Source of the DNA: Melioribacteraceae bacterium
GTDB lineage: Bacteria > Bacteroidota > Ignavibacteria > Ignavibacteriales > Melioribacteraceae
Reading direction: 5' to 3'
Length of the DNA stretch: 64,000 nucleotides
Assembly: GCA_030584085.1 (NCBI GenBank)
Contig: CP129490.1
Coordinates: 1,769,511 to 1,833,510 of the forward strand
In this document: in pieces, positions 47,226 to 55,239 of the stretch
Layout: each line of letters opens with the position of its first letter
How positions within the stretch are numbered: position 1 is the first letter of the stretch
The notes under the pieces: generated by a model
Told to the model about the DNA's origin: nothing
What the model saw: the letters and a program-made list of their open reading frames with translations, nothing else
Database searches by the model: none
Made by a program: the position numbers and the translations under genes

Positions 47226-49730
47226 ATGAAAAAAATAATTCCGTTCATTATCGCATTCACTTTACAGAGTTTTTTACTTGCACAAAACATTATGCACATA
47301 CCAAATGTTTCGGGAGATGCAAATAATACAATACTTGTAAATCTGGAAATTAATAATGCAGATGAGTTTGTAGCATTCCAAACTGATATAACACTTCCGG
47401 CTCAAGTGACATACCTTGCAAACTCCGCATCTTTAACAGGAAGAAAATCCGATCACAGTTTATCCGCTAATGTAATTAACGGAAATATTTTAAGAATAAT
47501 TGCATTTTCGATAAATCAAAATCCTTTTTCCGGGAACTCAGGGTCGGTTCTTACTTATGAGCTGGTATTAAAAACAATTCCGGGTATATATACTCTGCAA
47601 ATGTCAAACTCAATAATAAGTGATGAAAACTCTACAAATATTATTACATCCTTCGTAAACGGGCAGTTAACATTATATGCTCCGGATGTTGATTTAAGCA
47701 CAGGTTCAATCAACTTTGGTGAAATCCCACTATTACAAAATAATACCAGGCAGTTCACAATTTATAATTATGGGAATGTGACACTAAATGTTTCTCGTGT
47801 AGCAAATACAATTGAATACTTTGAGGTAATTGGTGATACTCTATTTTCAATCTCACCGGGAAGTAATAGGTCTGTTTCGGTGCGGTTTAATTCGGTTGAA
47901 AAGGGTGTATATGCAAATAAAATACAAATTTATTCCAACGATCCCGATGAAGCATTAAAAGAAATAAATACAACCGCAACCGCATTTGCTGTCAATGAAT
48001 TGCACGGACTTTCAGCTTCAGGTCGTTCAGGTTATCCCGTTGAAGTTGAATTTACTATGAACAATATGGAAGGGATAACCGGTTTCCAATTTGATATAGT
48101 GCTTCCGAGTGTGCTCACATTCATCCCGGATTCGATTTTTTTATCCGAAAGAAAAGTTGATCATGTCATCAGTGCCTCTCAGATATCTTCAAATCGATTA
48201 AGAGTTGTTTCTTATTCACCTTCAAACAATACTTTCACAGGAAATGACGGACAGCTATTAAGTGCTAAGTTTAATTTGGATGGAACAGGAGGTAATCATA
48301 ATTATAATCTTGAAAACGTTGTACTTTCGGATGGTAGTGCTGAAAATGTGGTTTCTGATTATTCCTCAAGTTATGTTAATGTCGCCTCACCGGATATAAA
48401 CGGGAACGGAATAATAAATTTTAGTGAAGTTTCTGTTGTGGACTCTGCTAATGTAATTTATCAAATAAGTAACACCGGTAACGATACTCTCAAAATAACT
48501 TCAATAACTTCAAACAACCCTAGCTTTTGGACAAATTTTGAATCACTTTTAATTATTCAACAAGGGACGTCTGAGAATCTAAGTGTGTCATTCCATAATT
48601 CACAAAAAAATACTCACACCGGAAGACTTACTTTACGCAGTAATGATCCTGATGAAGATCCGTTTTATGTTAATCTCACTGCTAATGCATTTGCCCCTAA
48701 TTACATTGGTGTTGGTGATACCAGTGGATTTAAGAATACTGAAGTTATTTTAGAAATAAATATTGACAATCATGAACAATTTACGGCATTTCAAGTTGAC
48801 ATTGATGTTCCGGAGAACTTTACCTATGTAGATAATAGTGCGGTTCTTACCGATCGAAAACAAGATCATAGTATTAGTGTATCTGTCGTAGGGACGAATA
48901 AAATTAGAGTCATCTCATTTTCAATGACAGGTAAAGTTTTTGAAGAAAACACCGGAGCTGTTGCCCAGTTATCTTTTATGGCTGACTGCAATGCGGGTGA
49001 CTATGAGTTAACCTTATCAAGCGGTATTCTATCCGATCAGTCATCAAACAATATTTTATATGCTTTACACAACGGGAGTTTAGAGATAAAGGAAAATATA
49101 GTTATTAATGCAAAAGTGTTTTTAGAAGGACCATATAATGCCGGTACAATGCAAGCTTCCTTAACAAATATTCCACTCTCACAACCTTATAATGCTGCAC
49201 CGTGGAATTATGTGGGAACTGAATCAGTTGAAGAAATACCGGTGGATGTTGTTGATTGGGTTCTTATTGAACTAAGAAGTAATACAACAACTGCGATTAA
49301 TAAATATGCTTGTTTCTTGAAAACCGATGGATCTATTGTTGATCTCACCGGAACCGGCTTAATCAATTTTCCGGAGAATTCTGGAAATTATTATCTAGTT
49401 ATTCATCACAGAAATCATTTGTCGATTATGAGCCAATCAGCTCTATCGCTTAATACAAATTCGGAATCATATGATTTTACAACAAATACAAGTAAAGCAT
49501 ATGGAACCAATTCTCTTAAAGATTTAGGCAATGATACTTGGGGTATGAAATCAGGTGATTCAAATGCTTCAAAAATAGTAACGTTTGCAGATATCCTTTT
49601 TGCTATACCTAGTCTGAATTCAACAGATTACAATTCTGCAGATATAAATTTGTCAGGTATTGTGACAATCGCAGATCTTTTAAAAATTATACCAAATAAT
49701 AATTCATCTTCCAACGTTCCAGAAAATTAG
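47226..49730 (+). CDS. Scaffold-like protein with three cohesin-like modules and a terminal dockerin-like segment
   Basis: An 834-residue secreted protein (signal peptide to about SFLLAQ). Cohesin-like modules lie at about 23-150, 257-386 and 492-622; each has a VxxxxNxxxFxAFQxDI-type strand, an R-x-x-DH motif (RKSDH, RKVDH, RKQDH) and LRxIxFS. Two choice-of-anchor/ASH-like domains (155-255, 390-490, with YSNDPDE and LRSNDPDEDPF) separate them. Next comes a Bacteroidota-type domain (LEGPYNAGTMQ, PLSQPYNAAPWNY), then GDSNASKIVTFADI and ADINLSGIVTIADLL, a divergent dockerin-like pair (about 777-822). There is no T9SS sorting domain. Calcium-dependent scaffold function is inference. Confidence 0.8.
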   Translation: MKKIIPFIIAFTLQSFLLAQNIMHIPNVSGDANNTILVNLEINNADEFVAFQTDITLPAQVTYLANSASLTGRKSDHSLSANVINGNILRIIAFSINQNPFSGNSGSVLTYELVLKTIPGIYTLQMSNSIISDENSTNIITSFVNGQLTLYAPDVDLSTGSINFGEIPLLQNNTRQFTIYNYGNVTLNVSRVANTIEYFEVIGDTLFSISPGSNRSVSVRFNSVEKGVYANKIQIYSNDPDEALKEINTTATAFAVNELHGLSASGRSGYPVEVEFTMNNMEGITGFQFDIVLPSVLTFIPDSIFLSERKVDHVISASQISSNRLRVVSYSPSNNTFTGNDGQLLSAKFNLDGTGGNHNYNLENVVLSDGSAENVVSDYSSSYVNVASPDINGNGIINFSEVSVVDSANVIYQISNTGNDTLKITSITSNNPSFWTNFESLLIIQQGTSENLSVSFHNSQKNTHTGRLTLRSNDPDEDPFYVNLTANAFAPNYIGVGDTSGFKNTEVILEINIDNHEQFTAFQVDIDVPENFTYVDNSAVLTDRKQDHSISVSVVGTNKIRVISFSMTGKVFEENTGAVAQLSFMADCNAGDYELTLSSGILSDQSSNNILYALHNGSLEIKENIVINAKVFLEGPYNAGTMQASLTNIPLSQPYNAAPWNYVGTESVEEIPVDVVDWVLIELRSNTTTAINKYACFLKTDGSIVDLTGTGLINFPENSGNYYLVIHHRNHLSIMSQSALSLNTNSESYDFTTNTSKAYGTNSLKDLGNDTWGMKSGDSNASKIVTFADILFAIPSLNSTDYNSADINLSGIVTIADLLKIIPNNNSSSNVPEN

Positions 49731-49741
49731 AGAGGTTGTTT

Positions 49742-50857
49742 ATGAGATATGTAACAATATTCTTTTTTATTCTTTGCTTCTCTTTATACGGACAAAGAAT
49801 TGCATTACACACTATTACTAATGTAAATGTAGATACAGATTTGAACAAATATTCATTCGATATTTATTCAAAAAGCACAGGCGGCACAAGTATCAGAGTT
49901 GGGTTAACAAGTTATTATATTAACTTTAATTCACTTGGCCTAGCAAATCCAATATTATCGAATGTAAACTCCAAATATACTACAGGTTCACCAACCGGTG
50001 ATTATGACGAATTGACTGTCGAAATAGTTGGGGGTACTAACATCGCTGTAACAATTTGGTTTAGCGGAGACGGAGATGGTATCGGAGATGTGCTTTCCAC
50101 GGATGGAGAAAATGGGGAGCGAATTGCGACTGTAACACTCGATATTACAAACTCAGAATTGACGGCGGGGATTAGTTGGAACGAAATCGATAGTGGAATG
50201 ATCACACCTACTTTCCAATTAATTACGAATAATTACCAAGGTTCAGATGATAGTCCGCTTCCCGTAGAATTAACAATGTTTTCGCATGAATTAGTTGATG
50301 GTGAAATATCATTGTTTTGGGAAACTGCAACCGAGGTAAATAATTTTGGATTTGATGTGGAGAGAGGAACTCTTAATACAGACAGCACAAAAGAATGGTA
50401 TAAACTTGGATTTGTAGAAGGTGCTGGTACATCAAATTCACCGAAAAGTTACGAATTTATAGATTCATACCTACCTGATGAACTTACAGTTTGGTACAGA
50501 TTAAAACAAATAGATAACGACGGAAAATATACTTATACAAAGTCCATTGAAGTGGATTTATCACCAATAACAAGTGTTGAAGAGTTTTTACCCACTCAAT
50601 ATTCAATATCCCAAAATTATCCCAACCCGTTCAATCCAAGTACAGTGATTAGGTATACGATCCCGGAAGATTCCAGAGTTAAGCTAGAAATATATAATTC
50701 AATAGGACAGAAAGTAAGAACAATAATAGATAACCAAATTCAAGCTGGATATCACGAAGTAAAATTAAACGCAAATGATTTTTCAAGCGGAGTATATTTT
50801 TTCAGAATACAAGCTGGAAGTTTTATAGAGACTAAAAAGATGTTATTAATTAAGTAG
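49742..50857 (+). CDS. Secreted protein with T9SS sorting domain, function unknown
   Basis: A 371-residue secreted protein: signal peptide (to about SLYGQ), a beta-rich N-terminal domain of about 150 residues, a common Ignavibacteria/Bacteroidota linker domain with ELTMFSHELVDGEISLFWETATEVNNFGF (in parts), then the T9SS sorting domain starting QNYPNPFNPSTVIRYTIP and ending KKMLLIK. ATG at 49742 is chosen because AGAGAGG lies upstream at the right distance; the in-frame TTG at 49736 touches that site. No catalytic or cohesin/dockerin module is seen. It sits between the triple-cohesin gene and protease copy B and may be a structural member of the locus. Confidence 0.82.
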   Translation: MRYVTIFFFILCFSLYGQRIALHTITNVNVDTDLNKYSFDIYSKSTGGTSIRVGLTSYYINFNSLGLANPILSNVNSKYTTGSPTGDYDELTVEIVGGTNIAVTIWFSGDGDGIGDVLSTDGENGERIATVTLDITNSELTAGISWNEIDSGMITPTFQLITNNYQGSDDSPLPVELTMFSHELVDGEISLFWETATEVNNFGFDVERGTLNTDSTKEWYKLGFVEGAGTSNSPKSYEFIDSYLPDELTVWYRLKQIDNDGKYTYTKSIEVDLSPITSVEEFLPTQYSISQNYPNPFNPSTVIRYTIPEDSRVKLEIYNSIGQKVRTIIDNQIQAGYHEVKLNANDFSSGVYFFRIQAGSFIETKKMLLIK

Positions 50858-50878
50858 TATGAAGTACTACTAACTTTT
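50853..50878 (+). terminator. Hairpin with T run between the sorting-domain gene and protease copy B
   Basis: AGTAGTA (50853-50859) pairs with TACTACT (50865-50871) around a five-base loop and includes the stop codon; TTTTT follows at 50874-50878. The short stem makes it a weak intrinsic terminator at best. Confidence 0.35.
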
Positions 50879-50896
50879 TAAAGAAAAGGTGATGTA

Positions 50897-53800
50897 ATGA
50901 AATCAAAAGGAATGCTGGTGAGCTTATTCCTTTTATTGTGTATTACTATCTTCAGTCAAGACAAAGACTGTCCAACCTGCCCACCCAATGGGAGCGATCA
51001 AACAGAATATGATGTAATAAAAACCAAAGACATGATGTACGAGGGAGAGTATGTACCGGGAGAGATATTAATTAAATATAAAGCTGAAGTAAACCCGGTA
51101 CTTGGTAAAACAAGTAAGGGTCATGTAGTTACCGGCATATCCGCAGTTGATGCTGTATTTAAAAAGCACAAAGTAACCGAAGCAAAAAAACTCTTTCCAC
51201 AAGCTGAAAGACTTCAGCAGAGACAAATATTAAAATCATTTAACGGATATGAATTTGAAAGACCGTCTCTGCATAACATACATAAAATAAAAATATCAGA
51301 AGAAGCAGAAAGACTAAACTTATTTGAAGCAATAGAAGAATTAAAACAAATACCGGAAATAGAATACGCAGAACCGAATTACATTTATTCTATCATTGAC
51401 AGCGAAGCATTATCACCCGGACTAAGCGAAGAAGAAACGTTGGAGTGGATAAATAAACAAGGAGTGGGAGAAGGGGAGAAAGGGAGAATTAATGAGATAC
51501 AGGCGGTAGTCCCTAATGATCCATTATACTCCGAGCAATGGAGCATTCCAGCAACGCAAGTTGATTTAGTTTGGGAAACAACCACGGGTGATACAACACA
51601 AGTAATAGCAATACTTGACACCGGAGTAGATTGGAACCATCCCGATCTAAAGAACAAGATTTGGAAAAACCCTGATGAGATAGAAGGTAACGGACAAGAT
51701 AATGACGGCAACGGATTTATTGATGATATAAGAGGCTGGGATTTTATAAACAACGACAACAACCCAATGGATGACAACTCTCACGGAACGCACGTTGCTG
51801 GAATAGCAGCAGCGGAAGGGAATAATGGAATAGGTATAGCGGGAGTAAATTGGGGAGCTAAGATAATGCCTATAAAAATTCTTGATAATAAGGGAAGAGG
51901 AGATGCAGCAATTATCTCTCAAGGGATTATTTATGCTAGTTCGAATGGAGCTTCAATTCTAAATATGAGTTTCGGAGGATACTCAAAAAGTTTTACAATG
52001 GAAGCTGCTTTAATGGATGCTATTGCAATCTCAGAATTAGTCGCAGCTGCTGGGAATGATAGAAAAAGTATTTATCCATCTAGTCCAGATTTAAGGGATG
52101 CGAGTACAATGTACCCTGCCGCATTTAATTTTGTCCTCGGAGTCCAGGTTGTAGAGTCGTTTTCAAATTATGATCCAGATGGACCCATAAAATCTGAATT
52201 CGCCACGGGTGAAAACTATGAGTTGATAAGCTACGGAGGTAGCATTCTCAGTTCAGTTCCTGCAGGTCTGTATCGAATTTATTCGGGTACTTCAATGGGT
52301 GCTCCCTTGGTTTCTGGTATCATTTCATTATATAATCAAATTAAGAATCCAATTACTCGAGAGGAGCGTTGGTCTGATTTCATTCATCTTTCGAGACCAA
52401 CTAATGCCAATACAAATATATTTTCTTCAACAAAATTCCCTGTTTTTGATCTACGACATTTCGAATTAACCGATACTCTAACCGGGAATGATTATGATAA
52501 CCAAGCTGATGCAGGTGAAATAATACATCTTTGGACAAGGATTAGAAATTCTTTTGGACAAGCAGATAGTACATTTATTAAATTACAATTAAGTGACATA
52601 AGCAGAGAATATTTTTCAGATCATATTGAATTTACTAAAGACGTGGTTTTCCTTGGCAGCATCAGTCCTTTTGGTGAGAAAAATAATCAATACGATCCAT
52701 TTATATTCTATCTAGAACCAACATTTCCCAACGAATCGTACTTTGAATTAGAAGTGTTAATGTGGGATGCTGCGAATTCTGACACTTCAAGTCACTTGAT
52801 AAGCATTGTTGTTTTCAATGGAACAGAATTATCCGGATTCTTAGAGGGCGATATTGTTCTCACTCCGGATAAGCTTTGGTTAATTAATAATAGTACCAGG
52901 TTAACAGAAGGATCGACTATGAAAATTCTACCTGGAACTCATCTTATCTTGAACGGTTCTTTTGATAATCGCGGTTATATTGAAGCTATTGGAAGTAAGG
53001 ATAGTTTAATAATTATTGAGGGAGGTGGGCTTGGGATTACTTTAAATAAATATGTGAAATATTTTGGGAAAGGGAATGATATTAGAGGTGGAATATTTAA
53101 TAATTGTGAATTTTATAATGGTAATTATTTTTATGGTGATTTTGATTCTTGCAAATTTTATATCGGAAAGTCTTTCTTCGATTCCAAAGTAAAAAATTCT
53201 TTTATAGATAGTTTTAATGACACAGATATAAACAGCACCTATCTAATTAACAATCATTCGGGTGCATTCAGTAATAATACAGTACAAAATTCAGTTTTGT
53301 GGGGTGGGTTGCAATGGGCAGATACTCTTACAACAAATAATTTTATCAATAATATTTACAGCGCCTACTCAAATTTTCCTAATATAAAAAAATCTACTTA
53401 TTCGAAGTATAATAATTTTGTAAAGGCTATAAATGGGTATGTTTACTCATATCCCACATTCCCTCATCTTTGGCAACCAGCATATTTATTTTATTTAGAC
53501 GAAACTAATGGGGCAAAATATTATGGGAATAATTTTATTATTCCAGATGATACTAAGGAATTTTTCATTGTCAAAACTGAAGGTTCATCCAATATTATCG
53601 ATTTCCCAAATCAATATTGGGGTACCACTGATTTAAATAAAGTCAATTCATTAATCTATGACTTCAATGATAATGCAAGTATTCCTTTAGTCAATATTCA
53701 GCCATTGACCACACCTCCATCTGATTCTGCTCACGGAGTAGTTTGGAAGATACTTGTAAACGGTCAAGACGCACAAGATGAGATTACAGACCCTATTGGT

Positions 53801-55195
53801 GTAGGTATTCAAAGATTTGATATTTATTTCAATAGGCCAATGAACCCAAATTTCGAACCCCAGGTCACGTTTGGAAGAATTTACCCTTATTTGACAGATA
53901 GTGTCAAAGATTCTAGTTCTTGGTCACATGATTATAAAATTTGGACGGCATATAAAACTATTCAACTCCACACCGGTGACGGAATAAACAGAATACGTGT
54001 AGCAGATGCCCGTGATACTCAAGACTTTGAAATACCGGTTGAAGATATGCGATTTGAATTTGTGATTGATGCAGCCGGCTTAAGCTCAGTTGATTTTAAT
54101 GCAACAGCCGGGCTCGGTAAAATAGAATTAGACTGGATTCAACCGGAAGATGTAGTTGACCTACTTGGTTATAATCTCTACCGATTTACGAATCTTACAG
54201 ATACAACCTATACAGATACACTAATGATTAACAATCAACTGATAACAGATACAACGTACACAGATTTTGATGTAATACCGGGGGATAATTATTACTATCA
54301 ATACACAGTAGTAAAAACAGACTTCAACGAATCAGAAAGATCAAAAGTAGTTGGTACAGAAGCTCTTACTGCCTCCGCCGGAGATGCCAACGGAGACTTA
54401 AGTGTTACGGTTCAAGATATAGTTTCCATAGTAGCATATCTATTAAACCAAAACCCTCAACCCTTCATTTTAGAAGCAGCCGATGTAAACGGTGATTCTC
54501 AAGTAAATATTCTGGATATAGTAGCAACTGTAAATATTATCATGTCTGAGAGCTTGCCAAAACTATCGGAAGTAAGCGGTCCACCAAAGATAACATTCGA
54601 TAAAAAGAGAGCATACATAGAAGAAGGCGAAGGACTAGCCGGATTACAGTTCAAGATAGTTGGAACAGATATATCTAAAGCAAACCTAGTAACCGGAGAA
54701 GCAGCCAAGGAAATGGAGATATCGTACAATGTAATTAGTGATACGATGTATATAGTAATGTTCAGCTTCAAGAACCAGACACTTAATAATAAAGAAAAAG
54801 AAATGTTGTTCAGTATAACAGAAGGATACTTCAGAGAACTCAAGGAAGTAACGGGAAGCAATCAGAAGGGAGAAAAAGTAGAGATCGGTTTAGTAAATGA
54901 CGGAGAAATAATACCGAAAGATTTTACGCTATATCAGAACTACCCGAACCCGTTTAATCCTACGACAACAATAAGATACGCATTACCAAAACAAGAGAAA
55001 GTAGAGATAAGAGTATTCAACATACTTGGACAAAAGGTATGGGAATACTTTGCAGAAGCACAACAACCGGGATATTATGAAGTAAAATGGAATAGTGTAA
55101 ACAGCAGCAACAGACAAGTAGCAACGGGAGTGTACATATATCAAATAAGAGCAGGCAAATTTATTCAAGCTATGAAAATGTTGCTTCTTAAATAA
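50897..55195 (+). CDS. T9SS-secreted subtilisin-like protease with dockerin-like module (copy B)
   Basis: A 1432-residue paralogue of copy A. Same order: signal peptide (to about TIFSQ), propeptide, S8 domain with Asp241, His296 and Ser466 (SGTSMGAP), beta-rich middle, fibronectin III-like segment, dockerin-like pair (about 1162-1220, GDANGDLSVTVQD and ADVNGDSQVNILD) and T9SS sorting domain (from about 1342). The ends match copy A closely, but the middle (about 328-1015) is largely unrelated in detail and 54 bases longer, with aromatic- and Asn-rich beta-helix-like stretches such as NNCEFYNGNYFYG. AAGGTG precedes the ATG. The triad is intact, so both copies should be active. Confidence 0.92.
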   Translation: MKSKGMLVSLFLLLCITIFSQDKDCPTCPPNGSDQTEYDVIKTKDMMYEGEYVPGEILIKYKAEVNPVLGKTSKGHVVTGISAVDAVFKKHKVTEAKKLFPQAERLQQRQILKSFNGYEFERPSLHNIHKIKISEEAERLNLFEAIEELKQIPEIEYAEPNYIYSIIDSEALSPGLSEEETLEWINKQGVGEGEKGRINEIQAVVPNDPLYSEQWSIPATQVDLVWETTTGDTTQVIAILDTGVDWNHPDLKNKIWKNPDEIEGNGQDNDGNGFIDDIRGWDFINNDNNPMDDNSHGTHVAGIAAAEGNNGIGIAGVNWGAKIMPIKILDNKGRGDAAIISQGIIYASSNGASILNMSFGGYSKSFTMEAALMDAIAISELVAAAGNDRKSIYPSSPDLRDASTMYPAAFNFVLGVQVVESFSNYDPDGPIKSEFATGENYELISYGGSILSSVPAGLYRIYSGTSMGAPLVSGIISLYNQIKNPITREERWSDFIHLSRPTNANTNIFSSTKFPVFDLRHFELTDTLTGNDYDNQADAGEIIHLWTRIRNSFGQADSTFIKLQLSDISREYFSDHIEFTKDVVFLGSISPFGEKNNQYDPFIFYLEPTFPNESYFELEVLMWDAANSDTSSHLISIVVFNGTELSGFLEGDIVLTPDKLWLINNSTRLTEGSTMKILPGTHLILNGSFDNRGYIEAIGSKDSLIIIEGGGLGITLNKYVKYFGKGNDIRGGIFNNCEFYNGNYFYGDFDSCKFYIGKSFFDSKVKNSFIDSFNDTDINSTYLINNHSGAFSNNTVQNSVLWGGLQWADTLTTNNFINNIYSAYSNFPNIKKSTYSKYNNFVKAINGYVYSYPTFPHLWQPAYLFYLDETNGAKYYGNNFIIPDDTKEFFIVKTEGSSNIIDFPNQYWGTTDLNKVNSLIYDFNDNASIPLVNIQPLTTPPSDSAHGVVWKILVNGQDAQDEITDPIGVGIQRFDIYFNRPMNPNFEPQVTFGRIYPYLTDSVKDSSSWSHDYKIWTAYKTIQLHTGDGINRIRVADARDTQDFEIPVEDMRFEFVIDAAGLSSVDFNATAGLGKIELDWIQPEDVVDLLGYNLYRFTNLTDTTYTDTLMINNQLITDTTYTDFDVIPGDNYYYQYTVVKTDFNESERSKVVGTEALTASAGDANGDLSVTVQDIVSIVAYLLNQNPQPFILEAADVNGDSQVNILDIVATVNIIMSESLPKLSEVSGPPKITFDKKRAYIEEGEGLAGLQFKIVGTDISKANLVTGEAAKEMEISYNVISDTMYIVMFSFKNQTLNNKEKEMLFSITEGYFRELKEVTGSNQKGEKVEIGLVNDGEIIPKDFTLYQNYPNPFNPTTTIRYALPKQEKVEIRVFNILGQKVWEYFAEAQQPGYYEVKWNSVNSSNRQVATGVYIYQIRAGKFIQAMKMLLLK
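50978..51877 (+). repeat. 5' homology block of copy B (partner 42926-43825)
   Basis: See the partner block for extent and offset. Within it, 51737-51774 (38 bases around DFINNDNNPMDD) is identical to 55909-55946 in the third protease, although the rest of that gene is much less similar. Confidence 0.85.
53943..55195 (+). repeat. 3' homology block of copy B (partner 45837-47089)
   Basis: Same length as its partner with no gaps; encodes the shared C-terminal 417 residues. Differences are mostly silent or conservative, such as KKMLLLK against MKMLLLK at the end. Confidence 0.87.
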
Positions 55196-55239
55196 ACTGG
55201 AATCAGAATTGCAATAATCCTATAACTATTGGAGTGAGC

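Noticed and set aside
42848-55195. Transposon or integron origin of the swapped protease middles
   Set aside because: No transposase, integrase, terminal inverted repeats or attC-like sites were seen at the homology breakpoints.
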